DNA of 20,363 bases. Origin: a virus. A program made the translations under genes and the position numbers. The DNA is taken from IMG/VR virus record IMGVR_UViG_3300019360_000045, positions 1 to 20,363 of that record, one strand, 5' to 3'. The notes below the pieces were generated by a model. That model worked only from the letters and a program-made list of their open reading frames with translations, had not been told where the DNA came from and searched no databases. Of the stretch, positions 1 through 7,635 are shown piece by piece. Positions within the stretch are counted from its first letter, which is position 1; every line of letters starts with the position of its first letter.

Positions 1-937
1 TGTCGTAAACCAAGATTGCGTTATTAATAGTTCGCTCAGTAAAGTCATCAGTTATTGTTCCAGCAGACAAAATATATTCATATCGATGAATTTCCGCAGG
101 TGCAGTCTCAAAGTTTTCACCAGGAATTCCATTGAGTTTGTTGTTATATATCATGCGTTGTACTGGATTTGAAATAACCTGCGGTTTAACACCGTCAAAA
201 ACGGTAACTCCATCTTCTGTAAGGGAGAAACGTAAATCTTCTTTTGCTGCTATTGAATAAGGAGAAGATGGCCCTAGATTTGTAGATAAGTCGAAAAGAT
301 TTACACCGTCGTACTTAAACATTGTACGTGCGTTTTTACAGGCAATCAGCCTGTTGTTTTGTTTATAAATTGCGGATAACTTTCCTGCACCTGGGATTAA
401 AACCGAAGAACTGTCAGTTGTCCAGTCTGTTGGTGTTCCTGTGGTACTCCAAAAAACATTACTTGCAGTACCTGTGGCAAATATGCGTTGATTAAACTCC
501 GCAAAACTTGCGGCAATTGGCGCATTGGTAGTACTACCAAAACTTGTTCCGTTAGTTGTGTGTCTTGTAAAATCAACGCCATTTCCTACTATCAACGTGT
601 TTTCCAAAACTGCATATCCAATGTGCGATGGATTAGTAAAAGTTCCCCCACCTGAAATTACCCAGTTTCCAGTTCCTTGAATCCTGTGGTACAAAATACT
701 TCCAGACATGCGATACAGAAAAAAGGTAGTTCCGTCGTTTTTCTTCCATGAAAAAAGAGTATTTACTTGAGCATTATCTGGATTGTTACCATCTACTATA
801 TAACCAGGCCGTTTTGCTTTACCACCAAAAAAGTCATTAGTAACATTTATGGCACGTGTAAGCTCTCCTTGTCTGTGTGAAAAAGGGTTTAACTTCAGGT
901 TAAGGCCTGAAATATTAAAGACATCAAGTTGCGCCAT
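1..937 (-). CDS. Podovirus-type tail/stopper protein, probably beta-propeller (3' end cut by window edge)
   Basis: Reading the minus strand from the ATG at 937-935 gives 312 codons with no stop up to base 1, so the C-terminus lies outside the window. The protein begins MAQLDVFNISGLN and soon has an AINVTNDFFGGKAKRPGY segment. This N-terminal pattern (a glycine-asparagine start, then 'ar-a-NV-nd--g-k-KRPGY') is known to me from beta-propeller-type tail or stopper proteins of short-tailed phages. Later parts are rich in short beta strands and repeated W/G/T motifs (for example NVFWSTTGTPTDW and ARTMFKYDGVNLF), which fits propeller blades. It starts three bases after the adaptor stop, with no clear Shine-Dalgarno, so it is probably translationally coupled. 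The family assignment is by remembered similarity; the reading frame itself is clear because all alternative frames are broken by stops. Confidence 0.72.
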   Translation of the reverse strand, partial: MAQLDVFNISGLNLKLNPFSHRQGELTRAINVTNDFFGGKAKRPGYIVDGNNPDNAQVNTLFSWKKNDGTTFFLYRMSGSILYHRIQGTGNWVISGGGTFTNPSHIGYAVLENTLIVGNGVDFTRHTTNGTSFGSTTNAPIAASFAEFNQRIFATGTASNVFWSTTGTPTDWTTDSSSVLIPGAGKLSAIYKQNNRLIACKNARTMFKYDGVNLFDLSTNLGPSSPYSIAAKEDLRFSLTEDGVTVFDGVKPQVISNPVQRMIYNNKLNGIPGENFETAPAEIHRYEYILSAGTITDDFTERTINNAILVYD

Positions 938-940
938 AGT

Positions 941-2104
941 TTAGAAAAATACGTCCCAATCATCAGGGGTAAGTGGTGAACTAAATTCGATATAAGTAGG
1001 ACCAGTTTTATTACGTGGTGTGATTTGTTGAATAAAACGAGAAAGGTCTGCTTCTGCCAGTGACATTTCCTGCTCATATTCTGCTGGTTTACCATCTTTT
1101 CTGTATGCTTGAGCTAAAACGTAATGTTCAAAAGATTTTGTATATCCTCGCATTGAGTAGGGAAGTTCGTCTGAGTCATTAGTTAAAATGGTTCCAATAC
1201 TATAAAAAGCAATTCTAGCTGTACCACTTGCATCAGACGGTTTTCTTCCTAAGATGTTATCTCCTTGCATATAGAAAAAAGGCATTTCGGCTACAAAGCT
1301 TTGGTTAGGAAAATACTCCGTTTGCTCCATTTTTGTAGCTTGGTAAAAGTCGATTCCGTTTGACGTGAACCAAACCCGTCTTACCTGTTTAAAGTCACTT
1401 CTGGTAATGGTTCCTAATTCTGCAGTTCCACTAAATGCAAGATCAAACGTTCCAATACAATAATCCTCGTTTACTTCTATTGCAGCATTAGTCATGTGTT
1501 CCCGCCACTCATTAATCCAGTCATTTATTGTTTCATCACTTCTAATATAACTAGAACTAAAAAGTTTCTCTTTTACCCGATCACGCATTCTCCCTCGTGT
1601 ATAAAATGGTAATCCATTAGGGAGTATCCAATCGCTCCAAGAAGATAAATCTCCTGTTGCTGAGTTTCTAAATCTCGTTTTATACGCATCAGTTGAAGTT
1701 CCAGAACTGTAATCAAAAATAGTACTTGGAGAATCCACCTGTAGCGTTACCGTTCCATCAGTAATAACACCAACAGTTCCTGCAACGTTTGTGCCTCCTG
1801 TTGCTACACCAAAAACAACTTGATTGTATTTAACACCATACAGCGGCGTATCAATCGGGTGTTCAAATGAAGTATTAGCAGTAAAAGTACCTAAAGTGCC
1901 ACTTGGATTAGAAGAAGAAAGTAGCCGAATTTCCGCCAATTCTTGACCTGTGTTACCAATCTGTACTGCCCAGTTGGCAGAGAATCCTGAAAGGTTATAC
2001 ACCGTGAGTGTACCAACGTTTGCTGCATGATCTTTGGCAAGTGCTGTTACTGGAACCCAATCTTCATTTGCAAGAGAATTACGAACAGAAATAATTTGGC
2101 TCAT
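941..2104 (-). CDS. Head-tail adaptor (connector) protein with N-terminal beta-domain extension
   Basis: 387 residues. Residues about 165-375 look like a head-tail adaptor: a helical start (GRMRDRVKEKLFSSS, then DETINDWINEWREHM), a beta-rich middle with the FKQVRRVWF segment, and a helical end (SFEHYVLAQAYRKDGK, then AEADLSRFIQQ). The 'I-dWINe' helix followed by a beta insertion and a final 'yvla-ay-k-g' helix is typical of the gp6/gp4-like adaptors that dock under the portal. Residues about 1-160 are a separate beta-rich region (VGTLTVYNLSGFSANW and TRFRNSATGDLSSWSDW) that recalls fibronectin-like or Ig-like virion add-ons and is not needed in plain adaptors. The downstream neighbour is a propeller-type tail protein, which supports a place at the head-tail junction. 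The exact adaptor class cannot be fixed by eye. Confidence 0.68.
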   Translation of the reverse strand: MSQIISVRNSLANEDWVPVTALAKDHAANVGTLTVYNLSGFSANWAVQIGNTGQELAEIRLLSSSNPSGTLGTFTANTSFEHPIDTPLYGVKYNQVVFGVATGGTNVAGTVGVITDGTVTLQVDSPSTIFDYSSGTSTDAYKTRFRNSATGDLSSWSDWILPNGLPFYTRGRMRDRVKEKLFSSSYIRSDETINDWINEWREHMTNAAIEVNEDYCIGTFDLAFSGTAELGTITRSDFKQVRRVWFTSNGIDFYQATKMEQTEYFPNQSFVAEMPFFYMQGDNILGRKPSDASGTARIAFYSIGTILTNDSDELPYSMRGYTKSFEHYVLAQAYRKDGKPAEYEQEMSLAEADLSRFIQQITPRNKTGPTYIEFSSPLTPDDWDVFF

Positions 2105-2108
2105 TGAT

Positions 2109-3521
2109 TTAAATTACTACATCTAAAAATGGTTGTCTATTAGCTGCTCCTTCGGAGGTAAAAATAGTCATTCCATTCACGTTATCTCCTGCTGAAGGAT
2201 TGTTGTCAATGTCCCGCTCCATGCGAAGTCCTAAGAAGGTATGTCCTCCTGGGTTAATTGGACTAACTGAATTCATTTCAAAATAGCCATACACAGTTCC
2301 TGTAAAGTCATTCGCCGCTCCTGCTCCTTTTCTGGTTGCTAGATCAGTTGCAGCAAATTTACTGTAGTCAGCAGTCCCAAGAGCCGTTGCACTTGCTGGT
2401 GTTCCTGCAACCAGACCCACATTACCATCATTTGTTGCTGATGGTTTCAAAAAGACATGTGCGCCACGAATCAGAGTAGGAGTTAAAGTACTTGTATTAA
2501 AAGGGAGAGAAATTCTATTAATGGTAATAACATCAGTTGGCGGGAAGCGTTGAATGTCAGTTAATACTTGTGCGGTTCCATGAGTTCCTGAAACCCCAGA
2601 ACTATTAGCAGCATTACGAACGTTAGCAAAACTAGAAGTTATTGAACCATTAGTGCAGTGACCATCACCTGCAGAGCAATAGAAACGTTGCGTTTGGCCA
2701 TAGTCACTAAATGGAACTACTGTACCAAAACTTGCAGTTCCTACCGTTAAATGATTTCCATTTCCTGAATAGTCTTGTGTATCTGTTCCCAATGGCCAAT
2801 AGCCAACCAAGCCTCCTCCTGATGGACTATCATTTCGCATATCAAGTAACACTTCAGCTGCAGTTTTTGCTCTATTCCAGATCTTCACTTCTGAAAAGAT
2901 ACCTGGCAGTCTAGTAGTTCCACTAGTGTTTCTCCCTATGAAAAACGCACTAGCACTGTCACCAATAGTACTGGGCATAGTAGTACTAGTTCCTACTGCC
3001 ACTGCATTAAGATAAGTTATTGCAGTACCTTGGTTATACGTCATTACATAGTGGTGAAATACACGACTATTGTATTCAGCTCCGCCAAAAGTAACTGCAG
3101 CCGAACCGACAGTTGATGAGTCTTTACGAAAAATAGTTTCTATCTGTGAAACACCTATTATGTTTCTGACATTTATTTCATAGCCTCCATTAGCATCAAG
3201 TTTAGAAAGAACACAAAATTGCTTGGTTGAAGTAGCGTCTAGAGTTCCTCTTAACCACAACTCCGCAGTAAAACCATTTCCAGTATCGAGTCCAGTTTGG
3301 GCAGCATCGGTAATTGATAGTCCATTGTTTGAACCATCAAAAGAACTAGCTCCTCCTGTTGTTGGAAGTGTTCCAGGAACAGAGTTAACAACACTTACAC
3401 GAGATCTACCACCAGTCGTTGAAGAAAAGATACCAACCTGATAGCCTTCTTTTCGTTCGGAAAGCCTAGGACTTTGGTGAAAACCTTGCTGTGGAGATGG
3501 TTTTGGTGAAAAGACAGACAT
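2109..3521 (-). CDS. LamG/concanavalin A-like lectin-fold virion protein
   Basis: 470 residues. Residues about 57-262 show the LamG (ConA-like jelly-roll) pattern: SSFDGSNNGLSI near 59-70, then FTAELWLRG at 84-92, FHHYVMTYN at 155-163, then IFSEVKIWNRAKTAAEV around 208-224, ending in GYWPLGTDTQDYSGNGNHL at 240-258. This order is characteristic of LamG_3 domains, which often bind glycans. Residues about 270-470 form another beta-rich domain of unknown type. There is no signal peptide, as expected for a protein assembled into a virion in the cytoplasm. Its ATG follows directly on the TGA of the upstream gene, so the two are likely co-translated. Position among head-tail genes suggests a decoration, fibre or spike subunit that touches host surface sugars; ligand and exact place are unknown. 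Confidence 0.72.
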   Translation of the reverse strand: MSVFSPKPSPQQGFHQSPRLSERKEGYQVGIFSSTTGGRSRVSVVNSVPGTLPTTGGASSFDGSNNGLSITDAAQTGLDTGNGFTAELWLRGTLDATSTKQFCVLSKLDANGGYEINVRNIIGVSQIETIFRKDSSTVGSAAVTFGGAEYNSRVFHHYVMTYNQGTAITYLNAVAVGTSTTMPSTIGDSASAFFIGRNTSGTTRLPGIFSEVKIWNRAKTAAEVLLDMRNDSPSGGGLVGYWPLGTDTQDYSGNGNHLTVGTASFGTVVPFSDYGQTQRFYCSAGDGHCTNGSITSSFANVRNAANSSGVSGTHGTAQVLTDIQRFPPTDVITINRISLPFNTSTLTPTLIRGAHVFLKPSATNDGNVGLVAGTPASATALGTADYSKFAATDLATRKGAGAANDFTGTVYGYFEMNSVSPINPGGHTFLGLRMERDIDNNPSAGDNVNGMTIFTSEGAANRQPFLDVVI

Positions 3522-3851
3522 TCATCGGGTATACCAAATGTCAAATATAACATTCACTGTTGCACTTTGGGTTCCGTCTGCGTTAAAAACTACACTTTGA
3601 GAACCAGTAAAAGAAACTTCGCTGCCAACAACATATGTTCCAGCTTCAGTTTGACTTCCGCTATTGAATTGAGTGTAACCATCTTGTTTAATACTAAGTG
3701 TGCCAAAACCTGTAGCAGTTAAGTCAGGAATCTTAACTCCTATTTGTTTTGTCATTCCTTCTAAGAACATGGGGACTGTACCTGCGGCAGCTGGAGTAGT
3801 AACAGCAATTGTGCCTGTAAAGCGTTCTATGTTAAAGGTATTTTCAGCCAT
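3522..3851 (-). CDS. Small beta-rich virion protein, unknown
   Basis: 109 residues, beginning MAENTFNIERFTGTIAVTTP and ending FDIWYTR. The composition (many T, V, S, G; alternating hydrophobic residues; no cysteine) predicts an almost all-beta fold, such as an Ig-like or jelly-roll domain. It sits between the glycosyltransferase gene and the LamG protein, and its stop codon abuts the LamG start, so it is probably made together with LamG as part of the same virion structure. I do not recognise the family. Decoration protein or fibre-base subunit are reasonable guesses and nothing more. Confidence 0.6.
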   Translation of the reverse strand: MAENTFNIERFTGTIAVTTPAAAGTVPMFLEGMTKQIGVKIPDLTATGFGTLSIKQDGYTQFNSGSQTEAGTYVVGSEVSFTGSQSVVFNADGTQSATVNVIFDIWYTR

Positions 3852-3866
3852 TAACTAATAATGGCG

Positions 3867-5111
3867 TTATTCTTTTTTGTTGTCAATGGGAAGCAAGTCA
3901 TTTTGGAGAGCTTCGAGCATTGGCCGCCAATATTTGATATATATTTTGTCTAAATCAAAGTTATCTAAGATATGTTGCCTACAATCTTTGGCGATAGTTC
4001 CATCGTCTTTTGTAAGCATCTCAAATATTTTTTCCATTTGAGTGTAAAGTGACTGCATGTCAGGCACAGCCCAATAACCAAACTGCGCGGAATACTCATA
4101 TTTTTGCACGTCTACTAACAAACCAGTCTTGCCGTCGACAATAAGTTCAGGCATAGCGGAGAAGTTAGTAACAATTACAGGTATTCCACATGCTTGGGCT
4201 TCAATACTTGATAGTCCAAACCCTTCTGTACGTGAAGGTTGTAACAAACAATCAAATACATTCATTACCTGGTTAATAACTGAATGATCAGAATGGATAG
4301 CAACGTTGTAGTTATCAGGTAAAAATACTTTGTCACCTATTCCAATCTCGTTTGCATAACGCTTAATAGGAAATGCGCCAATTGGGTTCTCAAAAGTGTG
4401 AATATATAATCCTGCATTTGGGTGTTTATCAGCAAACAGTTTAAATGCATCTAATGCTTCTTGGAAACCTTTTCTTGTTGGAATTTCTTTATTTGCACCA
4501 ACCATACCAAACAAAAACATGTCTTGTGGTATTTTCATCTTTTCGCGTATCTCCTTTTTGTTCATCGGATAAAAAATATCAGTTTTAACGCCCTCTGGAA
4601 TCATAGTTGAGCTATATCCTTTATCAGCTAGCCCCTTTCTGCCAAATTCAGCAAAGGTGAGAATTTTATAAGCGTAGTTAAGTTGCTGCGTTACAAATGG
4701 TTCAGCAGGAGAGTAGTGAACTGGAGTGTAGGGAATCCATACAGGAATTTGTGCAAGGTATGAAGAGTTTAACGTTGGTGTATCTTGCATAGTAAAATGA
4801 ACGTGTGCTCCCCAATCTTTCCCGTGAAGATAGAGTGCATCACCTCCGTATGCTTCACTCATTTTTGGATAACAGCGGATTCCTTCCCAATCTAAAAGAC
4901 CGCTCTCTAGTCCTGCAAAAGCAACACAGGCAAGTGGCCAACCGTCGTTACGCATTAAACGCAGAATCTCACGGGTAAATACACCATAGCCACTATTTAC
5001 CCATGGCGCATTGCTGCACCATAAAATACGCATATCCCTTCTTGCCTTAGCAAGTTTTTCTCTCCTGCGTGCTACTTTCTGTTTATGTTCTTTTTTCTTC
5101 TTTTTTGTCAT
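3867..5111 (-). CDS. Glycosyltransferase, GT4-like (GT-B fold)
   Basis: 414 residues from the ATG at 5111. The C-terminal donor-binding half carries the retaining GT-B signature: RTEGFGLSSIEAQACGIPVI at 294-313, with the EX7E pair E296 and E304, followed by PELIVDGKTGLLV at 321-333. The N-terminal half has ILWCSNAPWVNSGYG (29-43), the usual glycine-containing loop, and EGVKTDIFYP (173-182) at the domain linker. It should transfer a sugar from a nucleotide-sugar donor to an unknown acceptor. The first 26 residues are almost all K, R, E and A and are not part of the fold; they lie in an A-rich stretch that overlaps the upstream glycosyltransferase by 29 bases. A second possible start is the ATG at 5033 (Met27), just before the first beta strand and with AAGG close upstream. 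No membrane segment, so probably cytosolic. Confidence 0.85.
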   Translation of the reverse strand: MTKKKKKEHKQKVARRREKLAKARRDMRILWCSNAPWVNSGYGVFTREILRLMRNDGWPLACVAFAGLESGLLDWEGIRCYPKMSEAYGGDALYLHGKDWGAHVHFTMQDTPTLNSSYLAQIPVWIPYTPVHYSPAEPFVTQQLNYAYKILTFAEFGRKGLADKGYSSTMIPEGVKTDIFYPMNKKEIREKMKIPQDMFLFGMVGANKEIPTRKGFQEALDAFKLFADKHPNAGLYIHTFENPIGAFPIKRYANEIGIGDKVFLPDNYNVAIHSDHSVINQVMNVFDCLLQPSRTEGFGLSSIEAQACGIPVIVTNFSAMPELIVDGKTGLLVDVQKYEYSAQFGYWAVPDMQSLYTQMEKIFEMLTKDDGTIAKDCRQHILDNFDLDKIYIKYWRPMLEALQNDLLPIDNKKE

Positions 5112-5865
5112 CTGATATAAGCCAATCTATGTATTTTGCTACCTTTTCGTTAAACATGATGCGATATTTACCTTTCATTGGGTTATTTCCCCCTGCGAAA
5201 TGAACAATAACTATCTCTTTGTCTTCTTGATCAGGCCAAACACCATTTTTAGGTAAAATCAGTTTGTGTGTCGTAGAATCAACTCTGGGCTCTAGCTTCA
5301 TTTCAGGCTCCCATTTCTTTGATATAAGGCCGTGCCATTTAGGACCATCATCTAAAAATCTAACGTTATAATCACCAAAAAAAACAATGATGTTTAGTAA
5401 GTCTTGTTCACGCATTTGGTAATGGGGAAACATTGGCCCATGGCACAATCTGTTCCAGTGATCAACCAACTTTTTATTCTTCATTACTACAAAGCCACAA
5501 TTAACGTAACTAAGAGGATCTATATCCCAGACCTGAACTACATAATCTTTCATGTCTTTCGAGTTACTGTTTTGTACGACGGCTACGTCAAAGTCTCCTT
5601 CCCAGGTATGGCTTAATGGTCCAAAGATGATTTGATCAGCATCAAGTTTGATTACCGTTTCATATTCTTTCAAAAGCTGTGCTGCTATTTTTGGCGTTGC
5701 ACGATAATAGAAGTCAGGATCATTTTGAGCCTGCACTTGCTCTTCGTTGATAACCATGAGTGGCAGTTCTTCTTCTGTGTGAAATTTACGCAAAGAGTTT
5801 ATAAGTCTTCTTGCAAATTCGATATTCTTATTGTCTGCGATTGTAAATGCTACTACTTTCTTCAT
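5083..5865 (-). CDS. Glycosyltransferase, GT8-like (GT-A fold)
   Basis: 260 residues. It begins KKVVAFTIADNKNIEFARRLINSLRKF, a GT-A type first strand and helix. VIKLDADQIIFG (71-82) supplies the DXD metal and nucleotide-sugar site (D75-A-D77). YVNCGFVVMKN (120-130) matches the 'fNsGvllin' motif of GT8-like enzymes, EQDLLN (153-158) the 'DQd-lN' motif, and VHFAGG (221-226) the 'HF-G' motif near the end. These together support a retaining, metal-dependent sugar transferase of the GT8/glycogenin-like type. The length is normal for a single catalytic domain. Its ATG overlaps the acetyltransferase stop by four bases (ATGA), and its own end overlaps the next glycosyltransferase, so it belongs to a tightly coupled gene set. 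Donor sugar and acceptor are not predictable. Confidence 0.82.
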   Translation of the reverse strand: MKKVVAFTIADNKNIEFARRLINSLRKFHTEEELPLMVINEEQVQAQNDPDFYYRATPKIAAQLLKEYETVIKLDADQIIFGPLSHTWEGDFDVAVVQNSNSKDMKDYVVQVWDIDPLSYVNCGFVVMKNKKLVDHWNRLCHGPMFPHYQMREQDLLNIIVFFGDYNVRFLDDGPKWHGLISKKWEPEMKLEPRVDSTTHKLILPKNGVWPDQEDKEIVIVHFAGGNNPMKGKYRIMFNEKVAKYIDWLISDDKKEEKRT

Positions 5866-6362
5866 ATATATTTTTCTACAAATTTATTAATATCTAAAAA
5901 ATCATCTTTTCTTTCTTGAATTTCTATCGAATGCCAATTCCACCATTTTATTTTTAGTAGTTTTTCAACAGTTTCAGCATCAAATCTAATCCTTATTACT
6001 TTTGCTGGATTACCAACTACCACCGCATAAGGTGGGATATTGCCTTTTACTACTGCGTGCGCGCCGATAATTGCGCCATCTCCTATTTCAGTTCCAGACA
6101 TAATAACAGCATTTTGACCAATCCAAACATCATTACCTATTTGATAGTCTCCCATTCTCTCTGATTTCTCGCCATCAAAGAGCATATTTGTAGGATAGTT
6201 AGCTACATAATTTGGAAACCGTATACAAGGGTGGTTTCTAATATCTAGAAATTTAACGCCTTCTGCAATTTGGCAATACTTGCCAATTTTAATATATGGC
6301 TTTTCTCCTAGTCTTTCGTCAGAACCATCCATAAAGTAAGTATTTTTACCAATCTCGGCCAT
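5862..6362 (-). CDS. XAT-type hexapeptide acyltransferase (left-handed beta-helix)
   Basis: 166 residues. Hexapeptide repeats ([LIV]-G-x4) form a left-handed parallel beta-helix from about 23 to 38 and again from 73 to 125: YIKIGKYCQIAEGV, then YQIGNDVWIGQNAVIMSG, then EIGDGAIIGAHAVV. A loop between them contains RNHPCIRFP, in which His44 corresponds to the catalytic histidine of the XAT (xenobiotic/Vat-type) acetyltransferases, followed by NYPTNM as in the usual 'YP' trimer loop. The end VVGNPAKVIRIRF (115-127) is a family hallmark. It should be a homotrimer that moves an acetyl or other acyl group from CoA to a hydroxyl or amine, here most likely a sugar, given the glycosyltransferase neighbours. 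Its ATG shares one base with the TAA of the upstream gene. Confidence 0.88.
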   Translation of the reverse strand: MAEIGKNTYFMDGSDERLGEKPYIKIGKYCQIAEGVKFLDIRNHPCIRFPNYVANYPTNMLFDGEKSERMGDYQIGNDVWIGQNAVIMSGTEIGDGAIIGAHAVVKGNIPPYAVVVGNPAKVIRIRFDAETVEKLLKIKWWNWHSIEIQERKDDFLDINKFVEKYI

Positions 6363-6619
6363 TAGTCTGTCTTTTTACCTTTAGTTAATTTTTTAAGTTT
6401 CGACTCAGCTAACTTCAAAAACTTTCTAGTATCTGATAGTTGATTTTGGGCTTTAGCAATCTCAGAATAAGCCGCCATTTTCTTATCTTCTGGAACTTTC
6501 CTAAGCAATTCCTCGTTAATCTCAACAAACATCTCATTATGAGCTAATTCAGTTTTCCATCTATTAATAATTTCAATTAATACTTCTTCGTCGGTTAGTA
6601 TTTTGCCGTAAATACTCAC
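6362..6619 (-). CDS. Small helical protein in the glycan module, unknown
   Basis: 85 residues, strongly charged and predicted helical throughout (for example DEEVLIEIINRWKTELAHNE, then KAQNQLSDTRKFLKLAESKL), with a lysine-rich tail. I see no known motif. Heptad-like spacing in the second half suggests a short coiled coil. The GTG start at 6619-6617 is set by a good AGGAGG five bases upstream and overlaps the FkbM stop codon by four bases (GTGA); its own stop overlaps the acetyltransferase start. This tight coupling suggests it acts with the modification enzymes, perhaps as a partner or scaffold, but no function can be assigned. Confidence 0.6.
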   Translation of the reverse strand: MSIYGKILTDEEVLIEIINRWKTELAHNEMFVEINEELLRKVPEDKKMAAYSEIAKAQNQLSDTRKFLKLAESKLKKLTKGKKTD

Positions 6620-7296
6620 TGCTTCCTCCTTGCAACAAGCAGTGTCGCATCGTTTTTAACAGGTTTTACTTCAAAGCCGTTGTTTTTAAAGCCTTCCACT
6701 ATTTGATTTGGCTTTCTGCCTGCCCAAGAATGTACTTCAGTTAGGACCATATCTATTTTGTGCGCCACTCGTTCAAAGCCAGTACCACAAATTACTTCAA
6801 ATTCTGAGCCTTCGACATCAAGCTTCATAAAGTCAACGTGCTCGATTTTGTTTTCCTCAAATAGTTTATCAAGGGTAATCATAGAAACTTGTTCTTTACC
6901 CCAACCCTCCTGCCAACCAGCTGGTTTAGCTGAGTTCATGGTTTTGTTTGTAGGATTACTAAAAAAATCTACCGTTTTATTTTCATTTCCTACAGCTACT
7001 TGGACTGCTTCTACGTTAACAAGCTCATTTGCAACAATATTTTGTTGAAGTGACAAGAAATGTTCGGTTGAAGGCTCAATTGCATAGATCTTTTTTGCGT
7101 ATGGGTGTGCATAAATACTAAAGATTCCTACATGCGCACCAATATCTAAAATAGTTAAATCACGCCTACCTTCAAGGAAAGGGGAATAAACACGGTCTTT
7201 GTAGATTTCAGCCATGATGTGTCCCAAGAAGTTTTGTTCTATGGAACCTGAAAAGAAGATAGCTCGTTGTTTAATCTGCTGTACACTTGGTTGCAT
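6616..7296 (-). CDS. FkbM-family SAM-dependent methyltransferase
   Basis: 226 residues, a class I Rossmann methyltransferase. Motif I is TILDIGAHVGIFSIYA (48-63) with D51, G53, G57; motif II is AIEPS (72-76) with the ribose-binding E74. The FkbM hallmark VDFMKLDVEGSEFEVI follows at about 154-169, with D160, E162 and E165, and VLTEVHSW comes at 184-191. FkbM proteins mostly O-methylate sugars or other small molecules. The length fits a free-standing single-domain enzyme. It heads the coupled gene run that continues with a helical protein, an acyltransferase and two glycosyltransferases, so a glycan substrate is the natural inference. The start has no strong Shine-Dalgarno; a weak promoter-like sequence lies just upstream. 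Confidence 0.85.
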   Translation of the reverse strand: MQPSVQQIKQRAIFFSGSIEQNFLGHIMAEIYKDRVYSPFLEGRRDLTILDIGAHVGIFSIYAHPYAKKIYAIEPSTEHFLSLQQNIVANELVNVEAVQVAVGNENKTVDFFSNPTNKTMNSAKPAGWQEGWGKEQVSMITLDKLFEENKIEHVDFMKLDVEGSEFEVICGTGFERVAHKIDMVLTEVHSWAGRKPNQIVEGFKNNGFEVKPVKNDATLLVARRKQ

Positions 7297-7307
7297 CTGT
7301 ACTGCTA

Positions 7308-7336
7308 AGAGTAGATACTGGGAAAAAAGAAGTCAA
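7308..7336 (-). promoter_or_regulatory. Weak sigma70-like promoter candidate before the FkbM gene
   Basis: The minus strand has TTGACT (7336-7331), a 17-base spacer with a T-rich run, and TACTCT (7313-7308). The -35 is 5/6 but the -10 is poor (3/6). Just upstream, overlapping the stop codon of the previous gene, is a 7-bp inverted repeat TTGAATA/TATTCAA (7341-7347 and 7354-7360). The gap between the two genes is one of the few not shorter than 20 bases in this module, which is why I list it. Low confidence. Confidence 0.22.
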
Positions 7337-7352
7337 TATATTGAATATTTAG

Positions 7353-7634
7353 CTATTCAAATGTATACTCATCGGCTTTATCTTTTAGCCAGGGGAAAAA
7401 CACTAATGCTTCTTCTTTTGAGAGTTTAGCTCCCCAGCTTCTAATATACTGAGCATCTCTTTTTTCATCTCCAGCTAGAGGCTCACGAGTAACAATTATG
7501 TCGCTACCGATATTTATTTGATTCGCTTTAGCGACTCCAATATAAGCACACCAACCATAATCATGTTCTACTGCTACGATACCCACACTGTCACGTCCTG
7601 ACCTCCATTCAACACCAAGTATTTTGTTTTTCAT
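7353..7634 (-). CDS. Small phage protein, unknown (VGIV...AYIGVA type)
   Basis: 93 residues from the ATG at 7634, chosen because GGAG lies five bases upstream; the reading frame could be opened ten codons earlier but without a ribosome site. It reads as a compact alpha/beta domain: EWRSGRDSVGIVAVEHD, then WCAYIGVAKANQ, then AQYIRSWGAKLSKEEALVFFPWL. Proteins with a 'sVGIV--e---g---AYIGva' strand pair followed by a 'hI--wGakl' helix recur in environmental phages, as I remember it, without an assigned function. Its start lies two bases after the TAA of the upstream gene, so the pair is co-translated. It belongs to the transcript that begins at the promoter near 8100. Confidence 0.6.
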   Translation of the reverse strand: MKNKILGVEWRSGRDSVGIVAVEHDYGWCAYIGVAKANQINIGSDIIVTREPLAGDEKRDAQYIRSWGAKLSKEEALVFFPWLKDKADEYTFE

Positions 7635-7635
7635 A

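Noticed and set aside
5632-5919. 95-codon plus-strand frame rich in F, C and I
   Set aside because: Antisense of the GT8-like gene, whose DXD and other motifs are intact; composition is typical of a shadow.
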